A stretch of DNA of 64,000 nucleotides. Source: Bugulina stolonifera (lineage: Eukaryota; Bryozoa; Gymnolaemata; Cheilostomatida; Bugulidae). The notes beneath the pieces were generated by a model. The model did not search any database. It saw only the letters and a list, made by a program, of their open reading frames with translations, and was not told the DNA's origin. Shown here in pieces: positions 49,524 to 61,598 of the stretch. Where the stretch lies: NCBI GenBank assembly GCA_935421135.1, contig OW285189.1, forward strand, positions 18,912,298 to 18,976,297, written 5' to 3'. Every line of letters starts with the position of its first letter. Within the stretch, counting starts at the first letter, position 1. The translations under genes were made by a program, and so were the position numbers.

Positions 49524-50050
49524 CATACCTGTCAACTAACCTGATTTGGGCGGGACCCTTCCCTATTTTACACTCTCACTTCCACCAGCTCCCTATATCC
49601 CTATATCCTCCGCTTTCAGGGCATCAGATAGGTACTTTTCATTTCTGTATCCAAGATTATCCAATAAATAGTATCAAATTAATACCCTTGTTCAGTCTCA
49701 TTTTACTCTCTCTGGTATTTTGATACAGCTTTGGAGTTATCAGCTACTACATAGCTTATATTGTACATGACTTGTGTACATAAGTCTAGTATATTTGAGT
49801 AAATTGTTTTCACCACCAGGCTCTTTTTCAGCTTTTTTTGTGATTTAGTTTAGTAATTGCTAAAAGTACAAGCATGGTAGCTAATTTACATGTGTTACTG
49901 ATTATGTCAAAAGATAATGATTATTGCTGTTAATAACATAACAGTGAAGCTTGGCACCCAACTCCCCCCCCCCCCCCCCCCAGTTCTACCAAATGTATTT
50001 TCTGCAGTTGGAAGTTGGGGCTCCCTTTTCACTCCAGGTTGACAGGTATG
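49524..50050. mobile_element. hAT-type MITE (527 bp) with perfect 8-bp target duplication
   Basis: Inverted ends CATACCTGTCAAC (from 49524) and GTTGACAGGTATG (to 50050) are flanked by direct repeats TATGCTAC at 49516-49523 and 50051-50058. The interior has a 17-base C run at 49965-49981 and no transposase. The 8-bp duplication supports hAT. Confidence 0.9.
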
Positions 50051-50666
50051 TATGCTACCCACGGCCAACCACTACAGTACATGTATTACAATAAAAACAC
50101 ATCTATCGCTTATGATAAGAGTTGGTACTGACGGGGACTCTTGTCGACTTGTCGTCTAGTTTCTTGTAAAAGTGAGCATACACAAAAATGGTCAGTAATA
50201 CAAGGAAGGCCATCTACATAGATAAAGCCAGGTCAATTCTACAGTTGAAAAACTGGTCACTTCCTAGTTATATCCTGGCTGTGGGCTTGCTACAGTCTGT
50301 GACATTGTTATTAAGCTTTTTCGCCTCCTAATATAGAATGTTGTTAGTTCCAAAACCTTAGGCAACTGCATAGTTTGCAACTTTTTTACGAACATTGCAT
50401 GAATGATAGCAACTAAAAAGTTATCTCTAAATAAACAAGGTTCCTTTACCATGGTATCTTCTTGACTTTATTAAAACATATAAAATGAATTGTTACTTGT
50501 TAGCAAACACATTGACATCACCACATTGAACAGCTACATATTTTAAACATTTTGCAATGTTATTATTTTCACCAGAGGGTAGGTAACTTCAACGCTGAAA
50601 GGCTACTGGGAAGACATAGATAGCACTATGAGTCTTCTTTATATTTTCCAGCAAACATATTAAAGT

Positions 50667-50672
50667 TTTATT
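50667..50672 (-). terminator. Poly(A) signal for the TSSK-like gene
   Basis: AATAAA on the minus strand, 58 bases after the stop codon of the kinase gene, which is a normal spacing for a short 3' UTR. Confidence 0.5.
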
Positions 50673-50729
50673 CTACAATACCATTAATACAGAGGGCCAG
50701 CCAAATCTGCTTATGACCGGACAGACAGA

Positions 50730-52654
50730 TCAGGCAGATCCACCAGTCGCACCGCTTGAACCACCGATTCGCTGAAACCATTTGTCTCTCTTGATTTCAT
50801 CTACTGTGTAGCGGGTTTTGATTGGTTGAAAGATTTTATCCAACAGATTCTTACATTCAGCAGAAACCCAATCTCTTTCAGGTGGAAATTTTACTCTAGA
50901 CTGGACTTGCTTTAGGAGAACCTTGTGATTTGTGTCATCAAATGGAAACCTGCCAAACACCTGCAACATACATGTGGGAAAAATAATACATCACGCATTG
51001 GTTTGACGGTATAAAATTAGATTCGCCGTTTTGTTCCTAATATGTAATATGTCAAAAAATCTTCAATATTAGGACAACGCCACTTTCTGTCAAATGTTTT
51101 TCCACCACTAAAATGGGACCAGTTTAAAAATAAGGAGAGCAAATTTTATCGAAATGAAAAATTCCCACAACTAAAGATTCTTACTGAGGCTGTGAATAAA
51201 CTTACCATTATAAATAATATAACAGCTAAACTCCATATGTCTGATTTGAAAGGGTCATAAGGGGTACCAGTGAGCACCTCAGGGGCAGCATAAGAATAGC
51301 TGCCACAGTAAGTTCTACTGAGCACTCTTGTACCATCTGGTTTAGTTAGGTTCGCTCTAGCAAACCCAAAGTCTGTAATCTTGACATGATTGTGTTTATC
51401 CAACAATACGTTCTCACACTTCAAGTCTCTGTGTACAACACCTTTACTGTGACAGTATCCAATGCCGTCCACCATCTGTTTGAACCAGACTCCTACAATT
51501 ACAGTCATGTAATATTTCTTTTATTATCAATTAGTAACTCATATTACAAGCGTATATCACGAGGTAGTAATTTGTATTACTTACTTGTATCATGTATTGC
51601 CAGCTAGCAATTCACATTATGTACGTGTAGCATGCATTATCAGACAATAGGTGTTACATGTTTACAACATGAATAATTGCCTGATAGTAATTTGTATTAC
51701 TTACTTGTATCATGTATTGCCAGTTAGCAATTCACATTATGTACGTGTAGCATGCATTATCAGGCAATAGGTGTTACATGTTTACAACATGTATAATTGC
51801 CTGATAGTAATTTGTATTACATAGTTCTGTTTTAATATGTAATAAATCTGCTATATTGCTGTAATCTCATCAAAAATGGATCATAATGCAGTTTCGATCC
51901 TGTTAACTAAAGGAGTAATAGAAAATTTCCAAAATTGCAAGTTTTCTCTTCAGATTTTAAAATAAAGTCAAAGACAGTTACTGTAACGTTAAAAATGTAT
52001 TCATGTCATGATATTCATGCCAATATAGGTGAGTTCAACACCTGAAGATACCACTTCAACTTTGGGTAAATTTGAGTCTGTAGCAAATCTAACTGACCAA
52101 TTTCACAATACCAATATGCTTTTTATGGCCACAGATATAGGTCAAAAAGAATAAAAGTTGATCATGCAATTAACATTACATCATATTACATAACTTGTTA
52201 TAATAAGGATTTACTTATTCAACTATTTACCTGCTTGTGACTCTTTGACATATCTTTGTCTATTCATCACATCTAATAGATCTCCCCCTTCTGCCAGCTC
52301 CATCACCAAATACACACGATTTGTCGTTTCTATGGACTGCAGGAAGCAAACTAAATTGGGATGTCGCAAAACCTTTATTAGCTCAATTTCTCGAGGCAAA
52401 AATTTTTCGATATAATCTCTAGGCGCTTTGTTTTTCTGTACAATCTTCACTGCAATTTTTGTCTTATGCTTAGTTGAGTACGCCGCCTTAACAACTGCGT
52501 ACGATCCATTGCCAACGGTGTGGCTTACTTGATAACCGTATGCCTCTAGAACAGATTGCTTCTCGGACCCAGGGGGTGGAGCTTGAGTTGCGTCCTTTCC
52601 ATCTTTGTTTGCATCCGATTCATCAGTTTGAGCTGGTGGTTGTGCTGGAGGCAT
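50730..52654 (-). CDS. TSSK-like (testis-specific) serine/threonine kinase
   Basis: Exons 52231-52654, 51206-51492 and 50730-50960: 942 bases, 313 residues plus TGA. The first 35 residues are low-complexity and rich in Pro/Gln/Asp. Kinase motifs: glycine loop VGNGSYAVV (47-55), VAIK-type AVKIV with Lys 70, KAPRDYIEKFLPREIEL, catalytic HRDLKCEN (162-169), DFGFAR (182-187), activation segment SRTYCGSYSYAAPE (to 213), then DIWSLAVILFIM and GRFPFDD. The KAPRD-EKFLPRE and HRDLKCENVLLD signatures are those of the TSSK branch of the CAMK group, which in mammals acts in spermatid maturation. All catalytic residues are present, so it should be active. Which TSSK paralogue it matches cannot be told by eye. 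It shares a 1.1-kb upstream region head-to-head with BTBD19. Confidence 0.92.
51565..51820. repeat. 120-bp tandem duplication (2.1 copies) in a kinase intron
   Basis: Units 51565-51684 and 51685-51804 differ at only a few bases, and a third partial copy ends at 51820. The unit starts AGTAATTTGTATTACTTACT. It lies in the intron between exons 1 and 2 of the TSSK-like gene. Confidence 0.92.
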
Positions 52655-53773
52655 GGTATTGACTTCCTGTTATATACCCCACTTACCTCATTGTTAAGTT
52701 CTTATTGATATGTTTACTGAAGAGAGACTATTCCATTAAATTCCCAACATTTTTGAGAAGATTCCATGATGTCATTGATAATGCTCAAAAAGCATGTCTG
52801 ATTGCTATTGTTTGAGTTTTCAACAACCATACCCAATCCATTTCAAAGTTAGTCTTAATACTATCCAGAGTTCACTTTCAATTGCAACTACAAAAATAGT
52901 TTATTCAATGCTTTGTTCTTTTTGCAATACTTTTTTTTGCAGCTTTTTATAATTATACTAACTTGATACTAATAAATTCTATTAGTATAATATTGTCGAT
53001 TAATAAATTGTTATCATGATCTTGCATATAATTTTTGTATGAAAATATATGTGTACAAACAGTATTGTTTATAGTGATAATAAGCAAATACTTCAAAATT
53101 CAGACATATATCACTAAAAACATTACAGAATGTACATTATAGGCTTATTTTGAACAAGAATGACATTTGGGTATGTCAACAATAATTGATATCATAATAT
53201 GTGGGTGTGTATCATACATCTTCTAGATTTGACTTTTGTGCTGTGATGAAAGTACATGTAGGCCTACATCAGTGTACATCACATGAATGTTACAGTGTAT
53301 ATAATGCTAATGTGTATTGCACAATGTACATGTAATGCACATGACTGTGCATTACCATGTACACCCTACTAACACATTATGCATTAGAACACTGCACAGA
53401 CCACCATAATTTGAAAGGTTTAGTCTACTGCGTTGTGTACCAGTGCCAGCCCTGATGTGTGCATATTGATTATTTTTAGAGCTGGATGGGACTATGCACT
53501 ACTACAATAATAAGCATGGTTCTTTGATATCTATTATAACTTATTTATATGAGAGCATTGTGCATGTGCTTTGTTCCCGCCATTAATCTTTAAAATAGTA
53601 ACCACAATTAGCCAATAGAAATTCGATTCCATTCACTGCGTCCCTAACTAGATGTTGTTGTCAAGGCTACACAGCAATCAAAGCTACAGTACTAACAAAG
53701 TTGGACATATAAACGACTTCTTCTACTCCTCTTTACTGCTGGATTTATTCCAACACAACAAACTCTGTTAACC
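52655..53773. promoter_or_regulatory. Shared 1.1-kb region between divergent TSSK-like and BTBD19 genes
   Basis: The start codons of the two genes face away from each other across 1119 bp, so this stretch must hold both promoters. It is AT-rich on the kinase side. A segment at 53230-53460 has repeated GTACAT/ACATGTA words. I cannot name a specific promoter element. Confidence 0.5.
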
Positions 53774-56700
53774 ATGTCTGGTAATAGCACTGAAACCATA
53801 ATGAGAGGTCATATTGACCCATTTGCTGGAGACATGAAAAAGATGATAAACAGTAAAGACATGAGGTGAGAATAATATTACAATCACTATTTAGAATTCT
53901 AGTAGAGTTAAAATTGAAAATATGTTTGGCAATATAACTTTATTATCACCATCAACAAAGTTTGTGGAGTAATAGTGACTGGTGAACTTGGCTGATATTT
54001 GATGCAAATAGAAAGGTGTATATTTAATACAAAGATATGAACTTGACATGGACTCAATTGTCAGTCAGTCACTTTGACTTTGCATAAGATTAGCTAGTTA
54101 AGTGTCTGCAGTTTATTCAATATAGTGCAAACTTTCCTTGTCAATTTTTGTAAGTAGAGTAGCCTATATTATTAGGCTTATGCTACTATTTTCAAAACTA
54201 CACTTGTAGATTTACTGTAAATTCTTCATTCAATTTGGGAATAAGGCTGAACCATAAATACAGTATATTACATTAATATCATATCTATGGGTGAAGCAAT
54301 CAGAAGACTTTCTTCAAATTCCCTTGTTCAAAAGTGTGTGAAATTACATGTCTAATCTCTCAATGTTGCTTTCTTTTATAGTGATATCAAATTTTTGATT
54401 GGACCAAATCGTAAAGCCATATATGGTCACAGGATACTACTGTCTGCGAGGTGCGACGTCTTCAGAGCCATGTTTCTTGACCAGGCGAGTCAGCAGAATG
54501 CAGATAGAGACGTCCCATTCGTACTCTCTGATATTACTCCGGATATCTTCCTAGCGGTCTTGGAGTTTATATACACTAATTGCGTCACCCTAAACAGCAA
54601 AAATGTAAGCTTCTTCATATTTACAAAAGTAATACAATGCTCATTTTGTAAGTGAAAGTAATACCCTATCTACAGGTACATTGTACAGTATATAGTTTTG
54701 GGAATAATATATTTTTTCACTGAATAATTAAAAATAATTTCTGCACTCATAAATTTTCTACGCTAGTTTGCTAATGTTATTGAACTGCCTAGCTCTAACA
54801 CAACATATAAAACTACTCGTTTTCCTCCCTCCCCCCCCCCCCCAACCTATGTACCTCTCTTGTCTGGGCCAACCTTATTAAAGCATGACAATTCTATCCA
54901 CAATAATTCTTATAAATGCTACTTTGTAGGCTATTGAAATCTTGGGCAGTGCCATTGAATTTGGTCTAGATGAGCTGAGACGGGTGAGTAGGGTGCACAA
55001 CTATCTGCATGAGAATCTGACGTATTTCAATGAAGCAATTCAACTTTCTTTAGATGTTTTACGTAATGCAACTTTATTGGCAATATTGTGATTAGGAATT
55101 ACAACTTGCGGCGTGTATTTTATGTAAGCGTTAACCACCATTCTAACCATATAATATACGTATCTATCTTTGCTTTAACAGTTATGTAATCAGTATTTGG
55201 TTGACAATCTGGGTATTAACAATGCTTGTGATGTTATGCAAGCTGCCGTCACATATCAACAGGAAGAGTTGAGAGAGAAAGCGCTCCGGTTTATACAAGA
55301 TAACACGACAGTAAGTAGGACATGTTCATACACTTGCCAAACGCACTGCTATTATACTGTAGATATAAATCATTGTAACATCTATTATATTACTATTAAA
55401 TATATGTACGTATCAGCTCATTCACATGTTACCAGAGTTGTGTGAAACTTAAGCATAGTATATTCTATAAAATGACCTAATTCTATAATGACCTATATTC
55501 AATAATGACCTAAGAGCTGACATGATGTGCATTAGTTATCTGTCTATATTGGGTAGTGGTAAAAGACATGATTGTGACGTGAGAGATAAATGATGTGAGA
55601 GCGTGAAGACAACTCCAACTAACGTTAGAATACCTATTCTAGAGAAAAGCTGGACGGGAATAAAACTTTTGGTTGGGATTTGGTGTAAACAAGAGTCTAG
55701 CTTCTAACGTTAGTAACCTTAGTTGGAGTTGTCTTCTTTTTCTCTCACACCATTTTATTCTCACATCACGCTCACGTCTTTTACCACTACCAGACTAGAT
55801 CCAACATTTCATGAATTATGTCACTTTGTTATTACTAAACACAGAAAGCAGGGAAAGATAACAGGGTAAACAGTAGTTGAAGTAGTATAATGTGCTTCAT
55901 GCCATAATCTTTTTCGAGTTTGAGTGAAAAGGCACTTATAAGCAACAGCAACAGTGGTTGTGAATAAGCAGAATAATACTAGTAGTTTAGAAATAATCAA
56001 GTGACCTCAAAGCGTGGTCACTTGTCAATACATTGATAGCCTGCGTACATGTGCTACAGCCTGTGTACTTACTCACTCACACTATTATAAATACCAGTAA
56101 ATGCAGATCACAGATATAGGTGTGGCTTTCCATGACTGTGTCAAGCTTTTTGCTGCACAAGAACTGTTACAGTTCCTACACCTTATAGTATCTCTAATTG
56201 AACTGTTGCAGTTGTTACACCTTGTAGTATCTCGATTTTCCTAAAATAAAAATTCTAAGGTACTTCAGAGATGATCTAATATCTAACATCACAATATCTT
56301 TGCTTTTAACACTAGAGGCAGCAGTTTATTTGTATGATATTGAGACCAGGCATCATCGAAGTTTGTCAACGTAAGATGTGGGTAGTATATTTATGTGAAT
56401 TGATACAGTAGGCACTAACCATAAATCTATAGCACTAACAGCAGCCAGGAATCCCGACAATCACTTCATTAACATAAGTGTTGGAGTTGTGTGCTCCTCA
56501 TACTATGTTTAATTCACCTGACAGATCTGTTGTCACACACTGGTAAATATCCATCTATAATAGCTTATTGTAAGTTTTCAACTACAAGTCTGGATTATTA
56601 CCTTGATGTAATAACGGGTTTACTATTTAAGAGAAGACAACTTCTAAATAATAACAGATGTTATCTACATTATATTTTAGAGTGTACTGAAGACAAAAGG

Positions 56701-57517
56701 ATTCCATGAGATGACTGATGATGCGATGTGCGTAGTACTACAAAGTGACCATCTCAGCATTGACGAAATGGAAATCATTGAGTCTGTGAGGGAATGGGCA
56801 ACTGTTAACTCTGTAAGATTTATATATATGAATAGATATAACTCTTCCCATGTACATGCGTAGTCTTTTAAGGTAGAAAATTCAAGAAAATTCTCCATAA
56901 TCAATATTTAGTTCATTTTAGCAATATTGTTTAATCTCCATGTAATTCAGAAGTATAACATACATGTCAAATGCGGAAGGGACACAAACTAAAACAGTAC
57001 TACTCAAAGAGTTTCGAGTTGACTGTTCCAATCTCCATTTTGATTGACTTTTTATTTTGCACAAAAATTTGCTTCCTCACAATTGTTCGATGCCAGTAAA
57101 AAAAGCTGCAGTCGCATACTTGCACGCTACACTACTATCTTTACAGGTGGTACTTGGAAAACCAATATCTGAAATTGCCAGGAAAGTTGTAGAGCATATC
57201 CGTCTTCCTCTACTTTCTCCAGACGAGTTAAAGGAAGTAGATGAGGAATGTCAAAGAGATCGGCTCATAGCTGTAAGTTGTCTATTCTCTGCTGAATATT
57301 ATATGCGCTGCAATGTATATATGTGCAGTTTAAATAATAGTATAGTATCACCCAATCTACTGTAGTTTTTTTCTATATTTTACTGTGGTTTGAGCAGGTA
57401 GAGCATATATCTTATGCCTGGCGATGCCATGCATTAAAGAAGAGCTCCCCGGATAATCGTCTAACATGGCCACGTAAAGGAACAAAGCCCAGAGAGCACC
57501 ATAAGAACTTCCGCTAG
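53774..57517 (+). CDS. BTBD19: BTBD19 (BTB-BACK protein)
   Basis: Exons 53774-53865, 54382-54604, 54930-54983, 55182-55310, 56681-56812, 57147-57272 and 57398-57517: 876 bases, 291 residues plus TAG, about the length of vertebrate BTBD19. BTB domain about 31-110 (SDIKFLIGPNRKAIYGHRIL, then CDVFRAMF, and FLAVLEFIYTNCVTLNS). BACK-like helices follow (AIEFGLDELRR, CDVMQAAVTYQQEELRE). The C-terminus HISYAWRCHALKK and TKPREHHKNFR matches the end of BTBD19. Exons 2-6 all end in phase 0. There are no Kelch repeats. BTB-BACK proteins often bind cullin-3, but the role of BTBD19 is not established. The start was chosen as the first ATG of a frame that joins exon 2 in phase. Confidence 0.93.
54831..54843. 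repeat. Poly-C tract
   Basis: A run of 13 C in the second intron of BTBD19, preceded by TCCTCCCT. A pyrimidine tract with no clear function. Confidence 0.8.
55552..55791. mobile_element. MITE with long terminal inverted repeats (240 bp)
   Basis: The ends GGTAGTGGTAAAAGAC and GTCTTTTACCACTACC are exact inverted copies. The match continues inward for about 80 bp with small gaps (GTGAGAG, GAAGACAACTCCAACTAA and TAACGTTAG on both arms). No target duplication could be defined and there is no coding frame. It lies in the BTBD19 intron between exons 4 and 5. Confidence 0.85.
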
Positions 57518-58626
57518 AGTATTATCTTGGAGTACCACTTTCACTGTATAATAGCATGCACAGAGCGCATCTCTAACAAGCTATTTTATATTACTAAATA
57601 GTGTAATAAATACAAAAATATGTTTTCTATGCAGTAGTGCTAACAATGTAATAAATAGAGGTAGCCATAGCCATATAATGGTTTCATAACAAGTCATGCA
57701 ATGCGTGACTCCTGCAGAGAGAATACAACTTTGTACCTTTGCTATTTCTTATTTTGACCTCAATCTCATGTTATACAACAAGAATTCTCACACTTATTAC
57801 AATATTTTATAGAATCAATGTGTTAGATATAGCCTTCGTGTCACCATAAAATTGTCAACTGACAATATTTTTTCATTTTTCTACTTAGAGGTTATAATTG
57901 TTTTGCACCTGAAATTAGGTGATCACATCTAGTAGTGTGAGATCAAGTCATCTCTATGTTATGTCATTGAAATATATTCATGTATCTAATTTATTGACTT
58001 TATATGTATTATGTATATACTTTTTCTACATACAGCACTTGCATGAATACAATATTAATTTAGAAATCAATAAATTATACCAAGTAAATAAATACAATAT
58101 AGTTCAGAGTTGAAGAAATGACTTTATTATGTTTGTTACAATAGGTTGAGCAATCAGGTAAAGAGAAACATAAAGAAAAATTGGACTGCATTCTGCATAC
58201 AACATTAAGTTCTAACAAAAATACATGTAAATACAGTTTTATTACAGATAATAAAAATAAAAGATCAAAGAAATAACTAACTGCTACAACTAAAAGTTGA
58301 AACAATATTTTGTGTGCAGAAATTGTGCTTGAGCAAATTTAGTATTGCGACTAATGTGAAAGGTGCTTTTATTTAGTACACGTCTAGCAGACATGAAAAT
58401 CACAGGCAAATTGAATTAGTTCACAATTTGCCGGTAGTTGAGAAATCAAACGAAATGCAAATCTTGTGTATTGAAAACACCCATTTTGGTATAGTTTTAC
58501 AGATACATGTAGATCCTTACACTGACTTTCTTTTGGTAGTATTAACAAACTAATTAAATACTTCAAAGTGTTTATCTCACTATTATTATGGAAATGGTGG
58601 TCGTCTCAACACTCCAAGCTCAGAAG
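57518..58626. other. Convergent 3' region of BTBD19 and the next minus-strand gene
   Basis: AATAAA at 57605-57610 (88 bases after the BTBD19 stop) and again at 57650-57655 are probable poly(A) signals for BTBD19. On the minus strand AATAAA at 58368-58373 could end the gene at 58627-60682. No other coding or RNA features are seen. Confidence 0.5.
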
Positions 58627-60682
58627 TTATCTCCACCCTTCGACTGAGGCGTCAACGGAATACTGCGGGTGGGAGTCTCGGTATCTAGCACTACAAAATT
58701 ACCAAAACAACAATTTCATGTAAAATTCACTAACAAATGGTTTCTCTCATTAGAGATGAAAAAAAATCATCATAAGCTCATCAGTAGAATAACTTTGGAG
58801 AAACAGAAATTCTGAATAAGGTTTTATCAAACATCACCCATTAAAACACTTTGTTCTGATGAAGCAAAAATGATAAAGTATGGATCAAATTTGTTAAAAA
58901 TATGACAAGTCAAGCATGGCAACTAACAGACAACTGAATACGGCTTACAAGATATTTGCAGGCACTGGTCGCTGTCCGTACTGATCTAAGGTGGGTTTCT
59001 GTTGCAGGGTATACTGCCAGGAGGAGGTAATCTCTGGTCTCAGATATCTTATAGCATAACCAGTAAACGTTCTTCCTTCTAAAATATTGAATTATTTTAT
59101 GTAGACTGCAATTGGTTCAATACTTTATTAGTTGTTACAAATTCTTGACAAATTTGTTTCACTTTGATAATGTTATGAGAATTCATCATCAAGGCATCTA
59201 TTTTTAGTGGACGGAGAAGAAACCATTAGGTAGTGTGAACTATATACATGTAGATGAATGTGGGTTAAACGATTGTATGACCAATGTGAGAATGGAGTAG
59301 TGAAAAAACTATACTGTACCATTATTGTAGAAATTTTCTCTCATTTCAGGGCTAAACTTAGATGGCGTCCTGATCAATTCATCTTTCCAGATCTCTCTTT
59401 GTCTTCTAAGAAGAATACAAATATACATTGCAAAAGTATGTGTCTTAATATTATCGTAAATAGTATTTATGACAGTAAATATAACTATTTATCATACTCA
59501 GAATTTTATATACAGTACATAACATTTGACAACGAAAAGTCTTACTCTGCAGTCTTACTCTGTTATTAGGTCATAGGCCATAGGTCACGAGAGTGAATTA
59601 CAGTAATCTGGTTTACTAACATATGTCGGTTCATCGACTCTGCAGGACACCAAGTAAAAGCTAACTTACTCTATGCTGCTCATACACTTTCTTTTATGCA
59701 AATCTGGACCATGTGCCAGCAGTTCACGTCCTTGGGCTGTGATTGGCTGTAAACAACATTTGATGCATCACAAAATAGGCAATCATAGCTATACATATGT
59801 GTCAGAAGAGTATATAGACGTATAGACTTATTTTGTAATCGAATGCATATTAAATGATTGTCACTTCATATACATGACCAACTGTCCGCTGATTAACTGC
59901 TGCTTCAAAACACAGACGGCGCATGTGTATAAACAAGCATAGATGTGCATTCAGGTTTCAAGCATGGAAGATTTAGAGATTGTATAACTATGATATTTTG
60001 CAATGAAAGATGAATAGACCTAAGATGTAAACATGTGATTAAGTTTTGAGCATATATGCCTAGAAGAAGCAAAAAAGCAAAAATAATACAGTCTTATATT
60101 AATACACACACTGAGTTGGAATTTATTGTATACTTGTATGTAGACTGTGTGTACTCACCAAATGATGAAGTTTAATTCTGCCTGGTAATAGCACTGAACT
60201 AGTTGATCTGTTAAAATCAGCTGCAAATATAAAATTCATTCTCTTTTATTTTGTGTCAGCAAGTTGAGATTCTAACACTTAACTTTAATTTACGTGTTCA
60301 CATTTACAGGCCATGGAGTTTCCTTGCAATGTGTTCACATTTAGACTAATGATTCTTTGCAAGCCAAGAATAATACAATAAAGTATAAATAATATTATAG
60401 CATTGTACTTGGTCTAATCTAAAGCATAAAAAACTTAGCATACAAGAATATACTGAATTAGGTATTAGATTTTCAAGATCACACACCTGGTCCTAAAGTT
60501 GTAGACGTTCGACAATGTTCATCTGGCAACAAATTCATATTAGTATCTCTATCCATCTGTCGTATTTTAGGTAGTCTAGGGTTGAATATGCCATGTTTAA
60601 CAGCAGCCAATCTAGTACTGGAGGATGGATATTTGTAGGAATATCCAGGTGTAGCACCTGTTCCTTGCATTGCTAATGACAT
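58627..60682 (-). CDS. Unrecognised 171-residue protein, possibly sperm or ciliary
   Basis: Five exons: 60487-60682, 60159-60220, 59670-59746, 58949-59071 and 58627-58684 (516 bases, 171 residues plus TAA). The protein starts MSLAMQGTGATPGYSYKYP, continues KHGIFNPRLPKIRQMD, PITAQGRELLAHGPDL and FTGYAIRYLRPEITSSW, and ends in GQRPVPANILYRDSHPQYS. It is basic, rich in Tyr and Pro, has no signal peptide, membrane helix or known domain. In style it resembles short microtubule-inner or sperm-tail proteins (for example TEPP/SPMIP8); this is only an impression. The acceptor of exon 4 is uncertain. The usual site (TTTTAG) is out of phase, and the in-phase one 7 bases inside (GGAAG) is weak, so a small exon may be missing. 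An in-frame acceptor-like site near 60712 suggests an untranslated 5' exon. Confidence 0.65.
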
Positions 60683-61598
60683 GCTGATTTTTCGGAGTGC
60701 AGTAAACCTGTTATTTTAAAAACAAGTCTATTATTCTTAACTACAGCATGCAGTAACACCATGAATCTCTTCTTACTCTTTGCTCAGATTTATCATTTAT
60801 GCTATATCAATTCACAAAAACAAACGTTGTTAATTATTTTATTTTTATAGATACAGTTCTACAAGCAGTGGTACTTCTTTACTGTACTGTCTGTGGGATC
60901 ACTAAGCTAAGCTAAAAACGCTCGAAATCCCAGTGAGATTGGAATAAAATTATGCAGAGAAGTGCTAATACAAAAGTATATTAATTATACTTGCCCAAAT
61001 CTACCAAATTTAAAGTTGATGAGTTTTAGTAACAGTTGAACAATAGTTACATGTATAATAGTAATAATTATATGCAATGTAGTTTATACAGTAATCGAGT
61101 GATGTTGGTGCAAAGGTGTTGCACGAAAGCCACCAATAGACTATTAGAATGCATTAACCATGTGAATGGTATATTGGTAGCCATAGAAACAACAGGAAAA
61201 GGAAACGAGATCACCAATTTTAAAGGCGCAGTGTCGTATTCTTTACAGCAACTACCAAAATACAGACATAAATAGATTTTTATATATTTTACTTTATTTT
61301 CAATTTGCAACCCAAATTAGTTAATGCAAATATTAAATAATATGAAAGAAAATATAGTGGTTTTTAACGTGCATCTATGATTTTTAATGTGTCACTGTAC
61401 AATAATGCGTGTTTTCGACTTAACCAAATGTTCTTCATTTGAATTTTCCTCTGTAGTCAGCAACAGTAGCGCTTCATGCTTGTCTTAGCAGTTATAGTAA
61501 AATACTTTTATTACAGGTTTTAGAGCTAATTCAGTAATTCAATTATGTCAAATAATGAATGAAAATACTTTTTGAAAGTTATTTACAACTCAGAAAGT
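60683..61598. promoter_or_regulatory. Upstream region between divergent gene starts
   Basis: Lies between the start of the minus-strand gene ending at 58627 and the plus-strand signal-peptide exon at 61.6 kb, so it should hold both promoters. A frame on both strands at 61040-61310 is present but reads like chance. No defined element is visible. Confidence 0.35.
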
